From positions 21,536,556-21,600,555 of the forward strand of contig CP099845.1 in NCBI GenBank assembly GCA_030062745.1: DNA of 64,000 nt. The letters are read 5' to 3'. Source of the DNA: Capitulum mitella. Taxonomy: Eukaryota > Arthropoda > Thecostraca > Pollicipedomorpha > Pollicipedidae. Positions 10,582 through 23,783 of the stretch are shown one piece after another. Below the pieces are notes generated by a model that saw nothing but the letters and a program-made list of their open reading frames with translations, was not told the DNA's origin and searched no databases. A program made the translations under genes and the position numbers. The first letter of the stretch is position 1, and each line of letters opens with the position of its first letter.

Positions 10582-13217
10582 CGAAAAGAAGGCATGAATA
10601 TGTTCTAATCATCGCAAACAAGCGGAGAACAGAAATAGAGACAACACTGCAAATGCAAGGGGGCGAATGCGCCCACGCCCGAACGAATGCCCGAAAAACG
10701 GGTGACAATATCATCCTCACCCCACAAAACATGTATCCGCCGGCGTATAATCAGGACCTTGCCTGTATTCCATTTTCAACAGCAGTAAAAGCCAGAAGAA
10801 AGTAGAATAAAAAACGTAAAAACGTTAACAAATGAAGGTCCTTGCTTTAGTTCCAAGACGAAACGAACCCGCTCGTTGTCGTCAAGCACTGGATTATTTC
10901 ACGGTGTCCGTAAGTCCCAACCGTTGCGGCCAGGAGAAACGTAACCCATCACAGTAGATAGTGTTTTCACAGTGTGGGTATGACACACCTCGTAGATACT
11001 GAGCCCAAAGCTTTTCGAAAACGTGAAGCAAGTTGAAACAGTTGAAACAACGCACAGAACCACAACAGTTCTATAACGAGTAGTAATCTAACTAATTAAA
11101 ACTAATCTAGAACGATTATAACGAGAGTGTTGCAGGGAAAAAGTACGTACGGCAACTGCGTTTATTGCCCTTTTTCCAGGCATGTCACATGTACTGATGG
11201 CAACGCTAAAGAACGGTGTACAGAGCACGAGACAGAATTCGGTGGGAGCGGTGTCCTTTTTTGGTAATTTTATGGTACGGGGAACGCCGTAACTCCTCGT
11301 AGACGTGCTGGGCTAACGCCTCGTGCTGTGATAAAGAACATGTTAGCAATGTGCTTGCTATACTTCCGACTTTGGGTTCGGATTCCAGGTCCCAAAACGG
11401 AGGTGCGTTTTACGCGTGGTGCGTATATTCAATATGAGAAATTAATTCACGTAGTGGCTCACTGACAGCGTCTTGGCTATAACTGAAACACTGCAATAGT
11501 TGTACTCTGTTTCGGGGAAAAAAACAGCAATGAAGGTGTGACTAATGCCACTAAATGTACAAGTTATGTCTTTAACAAATGAATGGTTGAAAGAAGTCAT
11601 TTAGGGCAGGAGAATGATCTATTCCTATGTTCAGACCAGTCGATATGCACTCTATTTTTCGAAGAGGTTTAGTTAACCCCGATCGATACAGCGTCTGTCA
11701 TTCACTTCACGCCCGTAATACAGTTGTCTGAAAAATGACGAAAACACGAATTTCATCCACACTCGTACCACGCGGGTGGCTTGAATTCCTTTATAGCAGA
11801 CATGCAACTGACGGTGATAATTGGATTTAAAGGGAACATTCGACTGACTCATTGACGCCTACATAGTATGGACGTAACACTGGACGCTTATCCCAATTAG
11901 CTGTGCTTCACACCTGACTGGGGCTGTTGAAGCCTCCCGGCCCCTCTACCCACGACCAATTTCCCGTCACTCGCGAACGGTTGGTCGCCGAAAAATAAAC
12001 AGACCGCTGGAAAGCTCGTGACACACAAAGCTCAGATCTGAGGTCATTTTGTACTTTTGGAGGATGTTTAAGGTATTTACGTGTTATGTATGCCTTCTCA
12101 TAGCAGACTGCATGGACGAAGGAAACATCCGGGATCTCAAAAACTGTGTAAATAAATGCTCAGTGCAAAAGACGAAAGGATGGATAAAATTCCGCAGATC
12201 CCAATGCATCTGATTCTTCTGATGTACTGAATATTTATGCAGTAACGTCGAGTTAGAGATACAACGATTTCCTGCGCTACAGCGCAAAGGGCACCGGCAC
12301 CAAACGCGGGATGAAATTGACAGCAACCAATTTTGTCGTTTCGTTTTTTTTTTGGGGGGGGAAGGAGAAAAAGTCCCACTAATTTGTGTTTCGTGAGGAT
12401 AGTATCTCGTCTTATGGTTTATCATGTTCAAGTTTTTCCTAAAAATTCAGGAGTTACTAGTCCACAGAACTAGCTGAGCTTCATCCGTGGAAGCCCGCTT
12501 ATTTGTAAAATACAAAATGCTTTAAAAAATCAACGATATTATCAACAGTTTTCAGATCCAGCTGTGCCACTCTCCATTCATTATAACTCATTCATTGCTG
12601 ATTTTGAGGACAGCGCATTTTCACCCAAACGTTTATTAAGGACTTGACCTCAGGCCAATGGTTGGATGTCGGTGATAACTTTCGAAATAACGATTTTTGG
12701 GAGTCGCCATCACCTCACAACCAAAACGCTGGGGAAAATTCCTTCAATTTCTGTTGAATCTGTAGAAAATGGCAGTGACTTCAGGCCAATGTACCGGGTG
12801 TTTACGAAAAAACCTGAGACAGAAAATCTGTTTGGCCAGCTAAAATCACTAATCCCCGAAAGTCCTGTTCTCAATTATTTTTTTCCCAAAAAATACGGGG
12901 CTGAAGTTTTTTGCACAAAGGCCCACTTGGCCTTACCTACGTCAGCTATCTGACCTAACCTAACTTCGCGACTTGCAACAAGGTGTACGACTACCTTCTA
13001 CAACAAATCTACAAAACGTCCTCAAAGGTACAACAAATCTATGATAAAGGTCGACGTAAAAAGCACCCATTTAATATTAAATACAACCCGCGCACTTACT
13101 GGTCTAAGAATATTAAAATTGGGAAACCTATCAGCAGTAAAAACGTTGCTATGTTAAATACACTGTTTCACAGTTTCCTCAATAGAACTCCCGCCGCCGA
13201 TTCCGTTACTTTCGTAC
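10582..13217. other. Spacer CP3-CP4
   Basis: Non-coding. Left half matches the CP5-CP6 spacer closely; right half is of even type, with the T9/G8 run at about 12345-12361. About 130 bp are missing near 12985-13010 compared with CP2 and CP6, where 'AAGGTGTA' runs directly into the block that normally lies downstream. Confidence 0.6.
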
Positions 13218-13324
13218 GGCGACCGCGACAAGCTTCACACCCCGTGACCGTGACACTCCCCACTCTCATGGAACACCGTGTCTCGGCATATATATACAGG
13301 GTGTAACACGGCAGACAGCGTCAA
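13218..13324 (+). promoter_or_regulatory. CP4 promoter (even type, damaged half site)
   Basis: TATATATAC at 13289-13297; start-site motif TCAA at 13321-13324. The half-site region reads GGCGACC (13218-13224) then CAAGCTTCAC (from 13229), so both arms of the inverted pair are altered, unlike the intact even promoter of CP2. Confidence 0.65.
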
Positions 13325-13363
13325 ACGATCGCTCAGATCCCACACAGCAACACAGCGTCAGCC

Positions 13364-14159
13364 ATGAAGGTAAGTCTGTGGCAGACATTACATGCCTATT
13401 CTAACACGACTCTGCGACCCCAATGTCAATAGTGATTAGTACTGGTACGGGTCAATTTCAATGAATAACTATCTCATACTTGATTTTGGGATCAGTTCAT
13501 CACATTTGCAGCAAACAGCTTTATCCTTTATAAAAAACTTCGCAATACGGCTGTGTTACATTTCCCACGCGGAATTCAACAGCTAGTGGTTATCCTTGAG
13601 ACACCGTAGGTGTCGTCGGATTCCCCGAGAGGAAAACAGCAGACGGCATGTGCGCTTGGGCGCGAAACCAAGAGACTGTCGCAGACAGATGTCAAAAGCA
13701 CGAAGACAACCAATTTCTAATGAGTCTTCTTTTCAGTTCATCCTTGCCCCCACTCTTCTGGCCGTTGTCGCCGCCGACAGGGCCCCGGGCTACAACGCCC
13801 CGGCTCCGGTCCACCACCAGTCCAGTTACGACACTCCTCCCAAGTACGACTACAACTACGACGTGCACGGCTACGGCGACTACGCCCCTCAGTTCAGTGC
13901 CCAGGAGGGCCGTGACGGCTACAACACCAAGGGTTCGTACACCGTTGCTCTTCCCGACGGCCGTACCCAGACGGTCACCTACTATGTGACTGATGCCTAC
14001 TCCGGCACCATTGCCGATGTCCAGTACCAGGGCGAGGCCCAGTACCCCGCCTACAACCGCCAGCCCAGCTACAAGCCCGCTCCGGCCTACAAGCCCGCTC
14101 CAGCCTACAAGCCCGCTCCGGCCTACAAGCCGGCTCGGGGCTACAAGGCTGCCTACTAA
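13364..14159 (+). CDS. CP4: RR-type cuticle protein, 142 aa, altered signal peptide
   Basis: Exons 13364-13369 and 13737-14159, intron 367 bp, GTAAGT donor. The signal peptide reads MKFILAPTLLAVVAAD: a proline and threonine replace two alanines in the hydrophobic core, the only copy with a proline there. The mature part starts DRAPGYNAPAPVHHQ (Val for Ala). The chitin-binding domain is unchanged. The tail lacks the YHxxPA unit and goes straight from NRQPS into three YKPAPA hexapeptides, then YKPARG and YKAAY. AATAAA at 14212-14217. The frame is intact; secretion efficiency could be changed, which is inference. Confidence 0.88.
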
Positions 14160-14920
14160 ACGTACAAAATTCTTCCGTTTGTTTTTGGCTATTTATTGTC
14201 CGGTGAAAACCAATAAACAAGGAATGAATGAATAAGTTCTAGTCATCGAGAATAAGTGGAAAAGAGAAATACAGACAATACTGCAAATACAAGGGAGCGG
14301 ATGCGCCCAGGACCCAAATTAATGCTAGAAAAACAAGTGACAATATCATCCTCGCACAAGACATGCATACGCCAGCGGGTAATCAGGACCTCGCCTACAC
14401 TCCATTTTCGAGAGCAGTAAAAGCCAGCAGAAAATAGAGTGAAAAAACGTTAACCAATGAACGTCCTTGCTTTAGTTTCATGATGAATGGAACGAGCTCG
14501 TTGTGGTCAAGCAATGGATTACTTCATGGTGTCCGTAAGTCCTAACCGTTGCGGCCAGTGAGAAACGTCACAGTGGATAGTGTTTCACAGTGTGGGTATG
14601 ACGTACCTCGAAGATAATGAGCCCAAAGCTTTTCGAAAACGTGGAGCAAGTTGAAACAGTTGAGGCAATGCACAGAACCACGACAGCTCTTGTCACGTTC
14701 GAAATTCACGAGTGGAGACTGTAAGAAGAGTGTTGCAGGGAAAAACGCCAGCGGAAACTGCGTCCAATGCCTTTTTCCAGGCATGCTACTTGTACGGCAA
14801 CGCGAGAGAACCGTGTAGAGAGCACGAGGCAGAATTCGGTGGACCGATGTCCTTTTAGGTATTTTTATCATACGGGTAATTCCGTAACTCCACGTAGAAC
14901 TGCTGGGCTAACGCCTCGCG

Positions 14921-15290
14921 TTGTGATAAAGAATAGGTTAGCAATGCGCTTGCTATACTTCTGATTTTGGATTCGAACTCGAGGTCCACGTGTAGTCCAG
15001 ATCCAGGACTCCAGGAACTAAAGCAGAGGTTCCTTTTACGCGTGGTGCGTATTATGACAACAAAAAAATCAATTCAGGTAACATCTGACTGATAGCGAGA
15101 TGACTGGCACGGTAAGGCCTTCTGCTGTGATAAAGAATACGTTGGCAATATGCTTTCCATACCTCTGACTTCGGGTTCGGATTCCAGGTCTCCGAACGGA
15201 GGTGACTTTTACGGGTGCTGCATATATTGAAAATGGGAAATCAATTCACGTAGTGGCTCACTGACAGCGCCTTGGCTATAACTGAAAAGG
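14921..15290 (+). repeat. Local tandem duplication in spacer (about 200 bp, two copies)
   Basis: The block beginning GTGATAAAGAAT and running through the 'GGATTCCAGGTC' and 'TTTACGCGTGGTGCGTAT' stretches occurs twice, starting at about 14923 and 15127. The same doubled arrangement is in the spacers after CP6 and CP8; it is single after CP1, CP2, CP3, CP5 and CP11. Confidence 0.6.
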
Positions 15291-15908
15291 TGCAATAGTT
15301 CTACTCTGTTTCGGAACAGAGCAAAAAAGGTGCGACTAAATGCCACTAAATGTACAAGTCATGTCTTTTAGAAGTGATTTGTTCGCACATTCAGATCAAT
15401 GGACGTGCTCTGTTTTTCGAAGAAGTTCCGTTAACACCCACTGATCTAGCGCCTATCATTCACTTCACACCCGTAACACGGTTGTCTGAAACGGACGAAA
15501 AAAAACAAATTTTATCCTAGTTCGTGCCTGACGGGTGGCTAGAATGCCTTTATCGCACACATGCAATTGGTGATAATTTGATTTAAGGGAAACATTCGAC
15601 TGACTGACGCCTAAATAGTACACATAGACGTAAGACTGGACGCTTAGCCCAACTAACTGTGCTTCACATCTGATTGGGGTTGTTTACGACTGCCGGCCCC
15701 TCCACCCACGGCCACTTTCCTGTCACTCGCGAATGGTTGGTCACCGAAAATAAACAGACCGTTGGGCAGCTCGTGACACACAGAGGTCGGATCAGGGGTC
15801 ATTTTGTACCTTTTGGAGAGTATTTAAATTGTTTACGTGCTATATATGCCTTCTCATAGCAGACTGCATGGCCCCGAGAAACGTCCTCGATCTCAAGGAC
15901 AGTGTTTA

Positions 15909-17084
15909 TCCTATTCCCGGAGGGCTAGATGGTATGGTCGATTCCCGGCAGGAGAGCGGATTCGGCCCCCCTAAGATTTCGAGAACTACACATCCGATTT
16001 CATTGCAACAAACGGCAATCGATTTGCCATGACGTGAACTACATTTTTACAAAAAAATCAAAATTTTGAAAGGGGTGGACAAAGGGTGCAAAAATGTCAA
16101 AACTAGGGGTATTTTTGGACTTATTTAACTACGTTGTTTACGGACCGATTCTGATGAACCTGGTATGAACCGAGAGATTATGGATCAGACTTTTACCATT
16201 GGTACACATATTCGAAATTTTGAGAAAATTCATGGCGTTCACAGGGTTTTAAAAATAGGAGGATTAGTTTTTCAACAGCTGAATGAACAAAAAAAGCAAA
16301 AACACTTTTTTGGTTTATGTTAGTCATGCTAAGCTGAAGAAATGCAAATCGCATTAGAATGTTTGCATAATGTTAGCATAGGCGGTGCCAGGGACATGAA
16401 AAAGGGGGAAGTGTGATGATCATACGTTCTTCCGATCAACTTGTGACCTTTGGCCTTAAATAACGTTCATTGACCTTGGAGCCATTTGGAATGATCTCGT
16501 GTCCATTTAATATTATCTGTGAACATTTTCAATAAAATTCATTTTATGACTACTGCGATATAGGGTAGGCGCACTGACATTTTAGGTCATAGCTCCCTTA
16601 CCCGACCTGATATCAAGCTGAAACTTCATACACAAGTAGAGAGCACCTTTCTACGTCATATGTATTCCGGGTTTGGTATTTGAAAAAAAACAGCGCCGAA
16701 ATTATTCCCATAAAACCAAATTTTAACTTTTCACCTTGACCTGACCTTGCAAGGTGACCTCACAGGAACAAAATTGTATCTGCATGTTGCCCAACTATTT
16801 TGCCATATATCCATATAAGGTTTAAAGTTCCAGCCTAAAAAAGTTATTTTTGGCGGACATTTTCCTTTTACCCTCAACAGAGCCAAAAATGACCTGAGGT
16901 GCCTCCCAAAAACGTTGCCTGGCTCCGCCCATGTAAAAAATAGAATTCTGAAATTTTGCCACGGCACGTAGAAAGAATAGCTAGGAAAAGTCAGCAAGTT
17001 TCCTGACGTTGCGTCAAAAACCCTGGAATTAGCAAGCAAAAACCTGAGGGGAGGGGCGGATTTAGCCCCCTCCCGGAAATAGGG
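15909..17084 (+). mobile_element. Non-autonomous DNA transposon-like element, full copy, 1.18 kb
   Basis: Both ends carry imperfect inverted repeats: CCTATTCCCGGAGGGC at 15910-15925 and CCCTCCCGGAAATAGG at 17068-17083. It interrupts the spacer sequence GTGTTAATAAAGG, which is continuous in other units; the target duplication looks like TA or TTA. The inside has no long reading frame and carries several TGACCTTGACCT-like stretches (16722-16770). It resembles a MITE; I cannot name the superfamily. Confidence 0.65.
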
Positions 17085-18283
17085 TTAATAAAGGCTCAGT
17101 GCAGAAGACGAACGGATGGATAAAATTTCGAGGATCAAAATACGTCTGATTCCTCTGCTGTACTGAATATCTACGAGGCAACGTGGAACTAAACATAAAG
17201 CGATCTTTCTACGCCACAACGCCACGGACGCCGGCACCGAACGCAGGATGAAATTGACAGGAACGAATGTTGGCATCCCGTTTTTTTTTCGGGGGGGAGA
17301 CGTCTTACTAATTTGTGTTTGGTGATGATAGTAATTCGTCTCATGGCTTATCATGTGTAAGTTTTTGCTAAAAATTCAGTAGTTACTAGTCTGCAGAATT
17401 AGCCGAGCTTAATTCATGCAAGACCGTTTATTTCCAAAATACGCAATAGTTTTTAAAACTTTTGAACTTAATGACATTACTAACAGCTTTAAGACCCAGC
17501 TGTACCATTTTCGATTCATTCTAAATTTTTCACCACTGAGAACAGCGCATTTTCGCACAAACGGTTTTTAGTTAACTGACCTCAGGTCAATGGTTGGAAG
17601 TCAGTGAAAATGTTCGACATAAGGATTTTTTTGGGAGTCGCCATCACCTCATACCCAAAACGCTGGAAAATTTCGGTCAATTACCGAAAAACGACATCTG
17701 TGTAAAATGGCAATGACTTGATGTCAATGTACCGGGGTTTCCGAAAAAAATCTCAGACAAAAAATCTGTTCCACCTACTAAAATGACTCATCCCAGAAAG
17801 TTTGGTTCTGAACTCTTCTTTCTGAAAAATACCGACCTGAACTGTTTTCCACAAAGGCTCACTTGTCCCCGCGTAGGTCAGCTATCTGGCCTAACCTAAC
17901 TTCGGGACTTGCAGACTGTAGAAAGAACTAATCGAAATGTACAGATATTTTATCGGCGCTGCGTTTGTTCGTTCTCTAACAATATTTGCAAAGCCTCAGG
18001 GAGACTGCAAAGAACCCCACAGTCCGATGCGGATAATGGGCGGCGGGATTGAAAAGTGCAGGCATATTTCACGCCCAAAACGACCTCAAAGCCACAAAAA
18101 ACCTATAATAGAGGTCCGCGTCAGAAGCACACCTTTAATATTAAACAAGACATGCGCATTTACTGGTCTAAGAATACTGAAATTGGATAAGCCGTGGGTA
18201 GTAAAATCGTTGCTGTGTTAAATACAACCTTTCACAGTTTCCTCAATAAAACTCCACGCCGCCGATTCCTGTGGCTTTCGCAC

Positions 18284-18382
18284 GGTGACCGCGGCAAGGT
18301 CACACCTCGTGACATTCTCCTTCTCATGGACCGCCGTGTTATGGCATATATATAGAGGGTGTGACACGGCAGACAGCGTCAC
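18284..18382 (+). promoter_or_regulatory. CP5 promoter (odd type)
   Basis: TATATATAG at 18347-18355; TCAC at 18379-18382. GGTGACC (18284-18290) and CAAGGTCA (18295-18302) keep the perfect inverted pair. Confidence 0.75.
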
Positions 18383-18421
18383 ACGATCGCTCAGATCCAA
18401 CACAGCAACACAGCGTCAGCC

Positions 18422-19231
18422 ATGAAGGTAAGTCTGTGGGAGACATTGCATGCTTATTCTGTCACACCCCTAAGACGACTCTGCCACCCCAATGTCAATA
18501 GTGATTAGCACTGGTACGGGTCAATTTCAATGAATAACTATTTCATACTTGATTTTGGGACCGGTTTATAACATTTACAGCAAAAAGCTTTATCCTTTAT
18601 AAAAAAAAAATCCGGAATACGGCTGTGTTCCTTTTCCAACGCGGCATCCAATAGATATTGGTTATCCTTGAGCCGCCGTAGGTGTCGTCGGCTTCCCCGA
18701 GAGGAAAACAGCACACAGCATGTCGCTTTGGCGTCAAAACCAAGAAAATGTCATACACAGATGTCAAGAGCACGAAGACAATCAATCTCTAATGAGTCTT
18801 GTTTTCAGTTCCTCCTTGCCGCCGCTCTTCTGGCCGTTGCCGCCGCCGACGGCGCCCCAGGCTACAACGCTCCGGCCCCGGCTCACCACCAGTCCAGTTA
18901 CGACACTCCTCCCAAGTACGACTACAACTACGACGTGCACGGATACGGCGACTACGCTCCTCAGTTCAGTGCCCAGGAGGGCCGTGACGGCTACAACACC
19001 AAGGGATCGTACACCGTTGCCCTTCCCGACGGCCGTACCCAGACGGTCACCTACTACGTCACTGATGCCTACTCCGGTACCATTGCCGATGTCCAGTACC
19101 AGGGTGAGGCCCAGTACCCCGCCTACAACCGCCAGCCCAGCTATCACTCCGCTTCGGCCCATAAGCCCGCTCCATCCTACAAGCCCGCTCCGGCCTACAA
19201 GCCCGCTCGGGGCTACAACGCTGCATACTAA
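18422..19231 (+). CDS. CP5: RR-type cuticle protein, 142 aa
   Basis: Exons 18422-18427 and 18809-19231, intron 381 bp, GTAAGT donor. It is the closest relative of CP3: same MKFLLAAALL signal peptide and same domain. Two tail changes are private: YHSASA for YHSAPA, and an ending GYNAAY, where all other copies end in YK-, FK-, YR- or HK- before the final residues. AATAAA at 19280-19285. The gene is intact. Confidence 0.9.
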
Positions 19232-19285
19232 ACGCAGAGAAGTCGCTCGTTTGTGTTTGGCTATTTATTGTCCGGTTTAAATAAA

Positions 19286-22059
19286 CGAAAAGAAGGCATG
19301 AATACCTTCTAATCATCGCAAACAAGCGGACAACAGAAATATAGACAACACTGCAAATGCAAGGGGGCGAATGCGCCCACGCCCGAACGAATGCTCGAAA
19401 AACGGGTGACAATATCATCCTCACCCCACAAAACATGTATCCGCCGGCGTATAATCAGGACCTTGCCTGTATTCCATTTTCAACAGCAGTAAAAGCCAGA
19501 AGAAAGTAGAATAAAAAAACGTAAAAACGTTAACAAATGAAGCTCCTTGCTTTAGTTCCAAGACGAAACAAACCCGCTCGTTGTCGTCAAGCACTGGATT
19601 ATTTCACGGTGTCCGTAAGTTCCAACCGTTGCGGCCAGGAGAAACGTAACCCATCACAGTAGATAGTGTTTCCACAGTGTGGGTATGACACACCTCCTAG
19701 ATACTGAGCCCAAAGGTTTTCGAAAACGTGAAGCAAGTTGAAACAGTTGAAACAACGCACAGAACCACAACAGTTCTATAACGAGTAGTAATCTAATTAA
19801 AACTAATCTAGAACGATTATAACGAGAGTGTTGCAGGGAAAAAGTACGTACGGCAACTGCGTTTATTGCACTTTTTCCAGGCATGTTACATGTACTGATG
19901 GCAACGCTAAAGAACGGTGTACAGAGCACGAGACAGAATTCGGTGGGAGCGGTGTCCTTTTTGGTAATTTTATCGTACGGGGAATGCCGTAACTCCACGT
20001 AGACGTGCTGGGCTAACGCCTTGTGCTGTGATAAAGAACATGTTAGCAATGTGCTTGCTATACTTCCGACTTTGGGTTCGGATTCCAGGTCCCAAAACGG
20101 AGGTGCGTTTTACGCGTGGTGCGTATATTCAATATAAGAAATTAATTCACGTAGTGGCTCAATGACAGCGTCCTGGCTATAACTGAAAAAGTGCAATAGT
20201 TCTACTCTGTTTCGGAAAAAAACACAGCAAAGAAGGTGTGACTAATGCCACTAAATGTACAAGTTATGTCTTTAACAAATGAATGGTTGAAAGAAGTCGT
20301 GTAGGGCAGGAAAATGATCTATTCCTATGTTCAGACCAATGGATATACACTCTATTTTTCGAAGAGGTTTAGTTAACCCCGATCGATACATCGCCCATCA
20401 TTCACTTCACGCCCGTAATACAGTTGTCTGAAAAAAGACGAAAAGACGAATTTCATCCACACTCGTACCAGGCGGGTGGCTTGAATTCCTTTATAGCAGA
20501 CATGCAACTGATGGTGATAATTGGATTTAAGATAATTGGATTAAACATTCGACTGACTCACTGACGCCTACATAGTATGGACGTAACACTGGACGCTCAG
20601 CCCAATTAGCTGTGCTTTACACCTGACTGGGGGTTGTTTACTCCCGGCCCCTCTACCCACGCCAACTTTCCCGTCACTCGCGAACGGCTGGTCGCCTACA
20701 ATAAACAGACCGTTGGAAAGCTCGTGAGACACAAAGCTCAGATCTGAGGTTATTTTGTACTTTTGGAGGATGTTTAAGGTATTTACGTGTTATGTATGCC
20801 TTCTCATAGCGGACTGCATGGACGCGGGAAACATCCGGGTTCTCAAGAACTGTGTTAATAAAGTCTCAGTGCAAAAGACGAAAGGATGGATAAAATTCCG
20901 CAGATCCCAATGCATCTGATTCTTCTGATGTACTGAATATTTATGCAAGTAACGTCGAGTTAAAGATAAAGCAATTTTCTGCGCCACAGCGCAAAGGGCG
21001 CCGCCACCAAACGCGGGATGAAATTGACAGCAACCAATTTTGTCGCTTCGTTTTTTTTTCGGGGGGGGGGAAGGAGAAGAAGTCTCACTAATCTGTGTTT
21101 CGTGAGGATAGTACCTCGTCTTATGGGTTATCATATTCAAGTTTTTCCTAAAAATTCAGTAGTTACTAGTCCACAGAACTAGTCGAGCTGCATTCGTGGA
21201 AGCCCGCTTATTTGTAAAATACAAAATGCTTTTAAAAAATCAACGATATTATCAACAGTTTTCAGATCCAGCTGTGCATTTTCAATTCATTCTAAATTAT
21301 TCATTGCTGATTTTGAAGACACCGTATTTTCACACCAACGGTTAAAGGACTTGACCTCAGGTCAGTGGTTGGATGTCGGTGATAACTTTCGAAATAACGA
21401 TTTTTGGGAGTCGCCATCACCTCACACCCAAAACGCTGGGCAAAATTCCTTCAGTTTCCGAAAAACAACATCTCTTGAAAATGGCAATGACTTTATGTCA
21501 ATACACCGGGTGTTTATCAAAAAACCTGAGACAGAAAACCCGTTCCGCCAGCAAAAATCACTAATCCCCGAAAGTCTTGTTCTCAATTCTTTTTTTCTAA
21601 AAAATACGGGGATGCACTTTTTTGCACAAAGGCTCACTTGGCCTTCCCTAGGTCAGCTATCTGACCTAACCTAACTTCGCCACTTCCAAACAAGGTGTAG
21701 AAGGGACTAATTAAAAGGTACACACATTTTACCGGCGCTGCGTTTGTTCGTTCTCTTGCAATATCCGAAAAGCCCGAGGGGGACTGTGAAGAATCCCACA
21801 TCTGGAGAGGGCAATGAGCGAAGGGTTTGAAAAGTTCCGGCACATTTCACGCACAAAACCTCCTCAAAGGCACAAGAAATCTATGGTAAAGGTCGACGTA
21901 AAAAACACCCATTTAATATTAAATACAACACGTGTACTTACTGGCCTAAGAATACCGAAATTGGGAAACCTGTCAGCAGCAAAAACGTTGCTATGTTAAA
22001 TACACTGTTTCACAGTTTCCTTAATAGAACTCCCACCGCCGATTCCGTTGCTTTCGCAC
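19286..22059. other. Spacer CP5-CP6
   Basis: Non-coding. Near-identical to the CP3-CP4 spacer on the left (19286-20500) and of even type on the right, with a T9-C-G10 run at about 21051-21070. A 15 bp GATAATTGGATTTAA motif is partly duplicated at about 20515-20540. Confidence 0.6.
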
Positions 22060-22165
22060 GGCGACCGCGACAAGGTCACACCCCGTGACCGTGACACTCT
22101 CCACTCTCATGGAACACCGTGTCTCGGCATATATATACAGGGTGTGACACGGCAGACAGCGTCAG
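22060..22165 (+). promoter_or_regulatory. CP6 promoter (even type)
   Basis: TATATATAC at 22130-22138; TCAG at 22162-22165. CAAGGTCA is intact at 22071-22078; the left arm is GGCGACC (22060-22066) instead of GGTGACC. The extra GTGACCGTGACA of even units is present just downstream. Confidence 0.75.
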
Positions 22166-22204
22166 ACGATCGCTCAGATCCAACACAGCGACACAGCATC
22201 AGCC

Positions 22205-23007
22205 ATGAAGGTAAGTCTGTGGCAACCATTGCATGCCTATTCTACCATACCCCTAACAAGACTGCGACTCCAGTGTCAATGTGATTAGCACTGGTTTGGT
22301 CAATTTCAATGAATAACTATTTCATACTTTGATTTGTGAATCAGTTAATAATCTTTGGAGCCAAAAGTTTAACCTTTATAAAAGAAGTTCGGAATACGGT
22401 TGTGTTCCTTTCCCACCCGGAATTCAAGAGCTAGTGGTCATGCTTGAAACGCTGTAGGTGCCGTCGGGTTCCCCGAGAGGAAAACAGCACACAGCGTGTT
22501 CGCTTTGGCGTGAAACCAAGACACTGTCGCAGACAGATGTCAAAAGCACGAAGACAACCAATTTCTAATGAGTCTTCTTTTCAGTTCATTCTTGCCGCCG
22601 CTCTTCTGGCCGTTGTCGCCGCCGACAGGGCCCCGGGCTACAACGCCCCGGCCCCGGCTCACCACCAGTCCAGCTACGACACTCCTCCCAAGTACGACTA
22701 CAACTACGACGTGCACGGTTACGGCGACTACGCTCCTCAGTTCAGTGCCCAGGAGGGCCGTGACGGCTACAACACCAAGGGATCGTACACCGTTGCTCTT
22801 CCCGACAGCCGTACCCAGACGGTCACCTACTATGTCACCGATGCCTACTCCGGCACCATTGCCGATGTCCAGTACCAGGGTGAGGCCCAGTACCCCGCCT
22901 ACAACCGCCAGCCCAGCTATCACTCCGCTTCGGCCTATAAGCCCGCTCAAGCCTACAAGCCCGCTCCGGCCTACAAGCCGGCTCGGGGCTACAAGGCTGC
23001 GTACTAA
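22205..23007 (+). CDS. CP6: RR-type cuticle protein, 142 aa, PDGR changed to PDSR
   Basis: Exons 22205-22210 and 22585-23007, intron 374 bp, GTAAGT donor. Signal peptide MKFILAAALLAVVAAD, mature start DRAPG. In the domain the highly conserved VALPDGRTQ reads VALPDSRTQ, the only copy with this glycine lost; this lies in the beta-strand/turn region of the RR consensus. The tail is YHSASA, YKPAQA, YKPAPA, YKPARG, YKAAY. AATAAA at 23056-23061. The frame is open; whether Ser is tolerated is unknown. Confidence 0.9.
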
Positions 23008-23783
23008 ACGCAGAAAATTCGCTCGTTTGTTTTTGGCTATTTATTATCCGGTGTAAATAAATCAAAAGAAGGGATGAAGAAGTCCTAATCATCACAAACA
23101 AGCGGAGAACAGAAATGTAGACAACACTGCAAATGCAAGGGAGCGAATGCGCCCAGGCCCGAACGAATGCTCGAAAAACAAGTGGCAATATCATCCTCAC
23201 CCCACAAAACATATATCCGCTGGCGTATAATCAGGACCTTGCCTGTATTCCATTTTCGACAGCAGTAAAGGCGAGAAGAAAACAGAATAAAAAAACGTTA
23301 ACCAATGAAGGTCATTGCTTTAATTCCAAGGCCAAAGGCACCCGGTCGTTGTCTTGAAGAACTGGATTATTTCACGGTGTCCGTAAGTTCCAACCATTGC
23401 GGCCAGTGAGAGACGTAACCCATCACAATGGATAATGTTTTCCCAATGTGTGGGTATGACACACCTCGTAGATACTGAGCCCAAAGCTTTTCGCAAAACG
23501 TGAAGCAAGTTGAAACAGTTGAGACAATGCAAAGAACCACAACAGTTCTTGTTACGTTCGAAATTCACGAATGGAGACTGTAACGAGAGTGCTCCAGGGA
23601 AAAATACCCACGGCAACTGCGTCCAGTGCCTTTTTCCAGGCATGCTACTTGTACTGACGCCAACGCTAAAGAACGGTGTACGGAGCACGAGGCAGAATTC
23701 GGTGAACCGGTGTCCTTTTAGGCAATTTTATCACACCGGTAATGCTGTAGCTCCACGTAGACGTGCTGGCCTAACGCCTCGTG

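Larger units (their letters stand above)
14218..18283. other. Spacer CP4-CP5, longest in the window
   Basis: No gene seen. It is longer than the others for two reasons: a local duplication at about 14921-15290 and the complete TIR element at 15909-17084. The remainder is ordinary type A spacer of odd type, including the T9 run near 17281. Confidence 0.65.
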
